From NCBI GenBank assembly GCA_046294845.1, contig JBKBNU010000001.1, positions 1,550,001 through 1,614,000 of the forward strand: a DNA stretch of 64,000 bases, in the 5' to 3' direction. Below are positions 62,606 to 64,000 of this stretch, piece after piece. This DNA comes from Micavibrio_C sp046294845 (GTDB taxonomy: Bacteria > Pseudomonadota > Alphaproteobacteria > Micavibrionales > Micavibrionaceae). The notes beneath the pieces were generated by a model. It did no database searches, was not told where the DNA came from, and worked only from the letters and a program-made list of their open reading frames with translations. A program made the translations under genes and the position numbers. Position 1 is the first letter of the stretch; each line of letters begins with the position of its first letter.

Positions 62606-62681
62606 TCTCTCCCCCTCAACACCGCAAAACGATATGCCTGAAATAATGAAGCAATTATGATGGCAGATCAATCCGCTAGGC

Positions 62682-63785
62682 TTACTTATTCTCACTCACA
62701 ATCACGGCGAATTTTTGGAAAACAGAAGGCAGGCCGCTTTTTTTGATGTTTGAAGTACTGACCCAACTGTAAGGTGCTTTTTTAGTAAGAGATATTCGCT
62801 TGCTGGCTTTCACACTAAAGCCCTGTAGTTCAAGGTCAAAATGGGTAAAACTGTGTTTGATTACATAGCCCTTCATAATCTGGGGCTTACCTATTTCCAA
62901 CACGTCAGGATTATGGGTAATTATATTCCTCTCCCCCCACTCCGTGGTCGGAAAAGCCATCATACCCCCCAAAAGCCCCTTATCTGGCCTTCTTTCAAGC
63001 AGAACCAGACCTTCTTTTTTGTTTTCTACCCAGTAGATATGCCCATAGCGGATCTTTTTATTCTTTTTTACGGCCTTTGTCGGGAGATTGGCCGCAATTC
63101 CTGCCCTTTTACCCCTACAGCTACGACTTAGAGGGCACAGACCACAGCGGGGGGCTTTGGGAATACAAACTGTAGCCCCGATATCCATGAGAGCTTGGGC
63201 ATAATCTGAGGGACGATCAGGCCGTCCATCCGCCAGCAAGGCCGCTACTTTTTTAATAGACGCCTTGGCCATAGGTAGAGGTTCTTGGATGGCGAAATAG
63301 CGCGCCATAACTCTTTCCACATTTCCATCCACAACCACACTCGGCTTATCGAAGGCTATGGATAGAATCGCAGCTGCCGTGTAATCGCCTACGCCTGGTA
63401 TAGTTTTCAGGGCCTTCTCATCCTGTGGGAAAAGGCCACCCTGCTCTGTGGATATAAATTTTGCCCCCTTGTGAAGATTTCTTGCACGGGCGTAATAGCC
63501 CAAGCCTGCCCATTCCTTCATAACATCGTCGCTGGGGGCGCATGCCAAATCATGTATTGTCGGCCAGAGGCTGGTGAATTTCAGAAAATAGGGAATGACG
63601 GCTGCTACAACAGTCTGCTGCAACATTACTTCAGAAAGCCAAACATGATAGGGGTCGGGCGTTTGCCCGGGCAAAGCCCGCCACGGCAAGGTCCTGCGGT
63701 TTTTGTCATACCAACCCAGTACGTTATTACGAAAACTGTTGATTGTGACATTTGAAAGCTTGTCGGGTATAATCGACCCTGACAT
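62682..63785 (-). CDS. mutY: A/G-specific adenine glycosylase MutY
   Basis: 367 residues from ATG 63785, chosen for GGGGA five bases upstream; ATG 63830 is possible but would overlap the divergent gene's start. The base-excision enzyme removes A opposite 8-oxo-G. HhH motif TIPGVGDYTAAAI, catalytic Glu52 in SEVMLQQT, catalytic Asp in VVDGNVERV, and the 4Fe-4S ligands in CIPKAPRCGLCPLSRSC. The C-terminal NUDIX-like domain (about 235-367) recognises 8-oxo-G. Confidence 0.96.
   Translation of the reverse strand: MSGSIIPDKLSNVTINSFRNNVLGWYDKNRRTLPWRALPGQTPDPYHVWLSEVMLQQTVVAAVIPYFLKFTSLWPTIHDLACAPSDDVMKEWAGLGYYARARNLHKGAKFISTEQGGLFPQDEKALKTIPGVGDYTAAAILSIAFDKPSVVVDGNVERVMARYFAIQEPLPMAKASIKKVAALLADGRPDRPSDYAQALMDIGATVCIPKAPRCGLCPLSRSCRGKRAGIAANLPTKAVKKNKKIRYGHIYWVENKKEGLVLLERRPDKGLLGGMMAFPTTEWGERNIITHNPDVLEIGKPQIMKGYVIKHSFTHFDLELQGFSVKASKRISLTKKAPYSWVSTSNIKKSGLPSVFQKFAVIVSENK
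63745..63773 (+). promoter_or_regulatory. promoter candidate for the DUF721 gene
   Basis: GTGACA at 63745-63750, a 17-bp spacer, and a perfect TATAAT at 63768-63773, located inside the 5' part of mutY on the other strand. A second TATAAT lies at 63800-63805 without a good -35. Confidence 0.4.
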
Positions 63786-63828
63786 AGTATCCCCGTCTTT
63801 ATAATCCTGTTTAGTTTTGCGAGTGGCC

Positions 63829-64000
63829 ATGTACGGTCTGAAACCCCTGTCAGACAAAATTCCAGCGATTGCCAGTCAGGCCTTCAGCCGCAAGTTTGTG
63901 ATGCTGGGGCGTCTGCTGACACAATGGCAGGATATAGTCGGTAGCGATCTGGCAAGCAAGACCCAGCCGGTAAAGATCCAATATATGAAGAAAAAGGATG
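63829..64000 (+). CDS. DUF721/DciA family protein, 5' end only
   Basis: 57 codons to the window end. The start MYGLKPLSDKIPAIASQAFSR, then KFVMLGRLLTQWQDIVG matches the DciA/DUF721 N-terminal domain, the ancestral replicative-helicase loader of bacteria without DnaC. Divergent from mutY with 43 bases between the starts, as in many alphaproteobacteria. Confidence 0.8.
   Translation, partial: MYGLKPLSDKIPAIASQAFSRKFVMLGRLLTQWQDIVGSDLASKTQPVKIQYMKKKD

Overview
This window is a dense, two-strand block of mostly housekeeping genes from an alphaproteobacterium. Evidence for the class: the order ntrY-ntrX-trkA-(dat-HAD)-hfq-hflX, a CcrM-type GANTC methyltransferase, an NDUFS4-type complex I accessory subunit, a fused IspDF enzyme, and a TIGR01459-type HAD hydrolase. 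Base composition looks moderate (roughly half GC by eye). I cannot name the genus; an uncultured Rhodospirillales-like or Micavibrio-like lineage is only a guess. No phage, insertion sequence or CRISPR array was found.

Layout. 1-6059: the miaB fragment, a 2-hydroxyacid dehydrogenase, a small secreted protein, cysK-cysE and a Na+:alanine symporter. 6290-16000: a 1304-residue membrane-anchored coiled-coil protein, a HAD hydrolase, a patatin-like lipase, an MsbA-type ABC exporter followed by an overlapping alpha/beta hydrolase, a CBS-pair protein and a DUF192 protein. 16011-21246: tRNA-Pro, the NDUFS4-like subunit, tRNA-Arg, a SERCA-like Ca2+ ATPase and a divergent SLC13/RCK permease. 21247-22005 is the only long gap without a gene. 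22006-26322: a protein with what looks like a dead EAL domain, adenine deaminase, an AT-rich NERD protein and tRNA-Ser. 26450-35921: rhodanese, a YdcF-like protein, a run of cell-wall genes (MltB-like transglycosylase, RlpA, DacC), then tmk-holB-metG-tatD-MBL hydrolase, which overlap or abut. 36087-39997: two uncharacterised proteins, mazG, a 3-hydroxyisobutyrate-type dehydrogenase and an inositol-monophosphatase-like enzyme. 40017-48498 (minus strand): ntrYX, trkA, dat, HAD phosphatase, hfq, hflX. 48540-55108: ispDF-pgpA-pncC-glycosyltransferase on the plus strand, then ratA, lipA and a histidine kinase/response regulator pair on the minus strand. 55154-60302: rplU-rpmA-obgE-pepN-rnhB. 60305-64000: ccrM behind a cluster of GANTC sites, a secreted unknown protein, mutY and the start of a DUF721/DciA gene.

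Most interesting signals: (1) eight GANTC sites in 167 bp covering the promoter and start of ccrM, the target sequence of the enzyme itself; (2) a perfect 12-bp inverted repeat whose arms cover the -10/transcription start and the ribosome binding site of adenine deaminase; (3) the giant coiled-coil protein with two membrane segments and a separate C-terminal domain, an architecture like the polarity factor TipN; (4) a degenerate EAL-like protein; (5) a cysteine-containing protein built from an internal duplication; (6) a strong minus-strand terminator in the long gap with no gene in front of it.
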